Under the pieces are notes generated by a model. The model was not told the origin of the DNA. It made no database searches and saw only the letters and a program-made list of their open reading frames with translations. From positions 1-5,146 of the forward strand of contig JAQXKW010000034.1 in NCBI GenBank assembly GCA_029010655.1: 5,146 nucleotides of DNA, given 5' to 3'. Position 1 is the first letter of the stretch; every line of letters starts with the position of its first letter. Below, piece by piece: positions 4,878 to 5,146 of this stretch. Source of the stretch: Clostridia bacterium (lineage in GTDB: Bacteria > Bacillota > Clostridia > Oscillospirales > CAG-272). Made by a program: the position numbers and the translations under genes.

Positions 4878-4903
4878 GGGACAATGCAAAATTTGGCATA
4901 ACT

Positions 4904-4932
4904 ATCATAGCACTAAGAGAAAAGAAAATCAA
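4904..4932 (-). promoter_or_regulatory. Sigma-A-type promoter of the glycosyltransferase
   Basis: On the minus strand, -35 TTGATT (4932-4927), a 17-bp spacer and -10 TATGAT (4909-4904). The expected transcript start is near 4897, giving a leader of about 32 bases. The match is good but not perfect (4/6 and 5/6), suggesting moderate constitutive expression. No clear operator is seen. Confidence 0.72.
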
Positions 4933-4976
4933 TACTAATATTTATTCATAAAAAAGAATGGCAATGAAAACCCCCG

Positions 4977-4991
4977 GGACGGCGACCGTCC
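4977..4991. other. Small GC-rich palindrome between divergent promoters
   Basis: GGACGG (4977-4982), loop CGA, CCGTCC (4986-4991), sitting in an otherwise AT-rich spacer and preceded by CCCCCGG. It lies upstream of both promoters, so it would not be in either predicted transcript. It may be a protein-binding site, or the remnant of a terminator of a lost gene. There is no T-tract to its right (an A7 run follows). Confidence 0.5.
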
Positions 4992-4993
4992 AG

Positions 4994-5032
4994 AAAAAAA
5001 TAACGATTTTTTCAAAAAACTTTGAAAAAAGT
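4994..5032 (+). promoter_or_regulatory. A-tract UP element of the strong right-end promoter
   Basis: A7 (4994-5000), T6 (5007-5012), A6 (5014-5019) and A6 (5025-5030) precede the -35 box. The last two A6 runs are 11 bp apart, one helical turn, and fall at about -40 to -56, the positions contacted by RNA polymerase alpha C-terminal domains at rRNA promoters. This indicates very high promoter strength. Confidence 0.7.
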
Positions 5033-5034
5033 AC

Positions 5035-5063
5035 TTGACAAAGGGGATGTGGGGTGATATACT
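5035..5063 (+). promoter_or_regulatory. Strong extended -10 promoter, probably of an rRNA operon
   Basis: A perfect -35 TTGACA (5035-5040), a 17-bp spacer, and -10 TATACT (5058-5063) with TG one base upstream (5055-5056, extended -10). Transcription should begin near 5070. Together with the A-tract element behind it and the boxA-like leader ahead, it resembles Gram-positive rrn promoters. It faces away from the glycosyltransferase. Confidence 0.88.
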
Positions 5064-5069
5064 AACAAA

Positions 5070-5146
5070 GCTGTCGCGAAAAGCGGCGGCAAGGTTCCTT
5101 GAAAATTGAACAACAAGAGAGACAAGTACAAAAGACTCCGAAAATT
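5070..5146 (+). other. rRNA operon leader with 5' hairpin and boxA-like sequence (partial)
   Basis: The predicted transcript opens directly with an 8-bp hairpin, GCTGTCGC (5070-5077), loop GAAAA, GCGGCGGC (5083-5090), with two G-U pairs. It is followed by GGTTCCTTGAAAATTG (5093-5108), close to the Firmicutes rrn boxA (TTCTTTGAAAAC-type) that recruits the NusB/S10 antitermination complex. No protein start or tRNA is seen before the window ends. The 16S gene itself is not in the window, so its identity is inferred; a tRNA operon is the main alternative. Confidence 0.72.

Overview
The window looks like chromosomal DNA of a mid-GC Gram-positive anaerobe, most likely a gut-type Clostridia member (Oscillospiraceae/Ruminococcaceae-like). 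The clues are a strong sigma-A-type promoter with a boxA-like rRNA leader at the right end, GGAGG-type ribosome binding sites, a TTG start, and the mixture of protein families. This placement is inferred from style; no species marker is present.

Layout. (1) Positions 1-2946, plus strand: an operon for a polar amino acid ABC importer. It holds a solute-binding protein with its 5' end cut off by the window edge, an intercistronic tandem hairpin, a permease, an ATPase, and then a racemase-fold protein (DapF superfamily, closest by motif to the CntK histidine racemase type) translationally coupled to the ATPase by an ATGA overlap. (2) Positions 2947-3434: nearly 490 bases without a gene, crowded with hairpins and bounded by an exact 28-base inverted repeat (2944-2971 and 3414-3441). 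Each copy covers the end of one of two convergent genes. (3) Positions 3435-4865, minus strand: a membrane-anchored family 2 glycosyltransferase with a recognisable promoter and a TTG start. (4) Positions 4910-5146: a divergent intergenic region ending in a very strong plus-strand promoter (TTGACA, 17 bp, extended TATACT, A-tract UP element), a leader hairpin and a boxA-like sequence. This is the expected front of an rRNA operon whose 16S gene would lie just beyond the window.

How it fits together. The first four genes probably import an amino acid and convert it between L and D forms, or use its racemised product. The binding protein appears to lack the arginine that usually clamps the ligand carboxylate, and the racemase has lost the distal-group residues of true DapF, so the substrate is open; histidine is one candidate. 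The glycosyltransferase is an unrelated, separately promoted cell-surface polysaccharide gene. The most unusual DNA is the hairpin-rich spacer with its matched terminator copies. The best biochemical lead is the racemase-transporter pairing.
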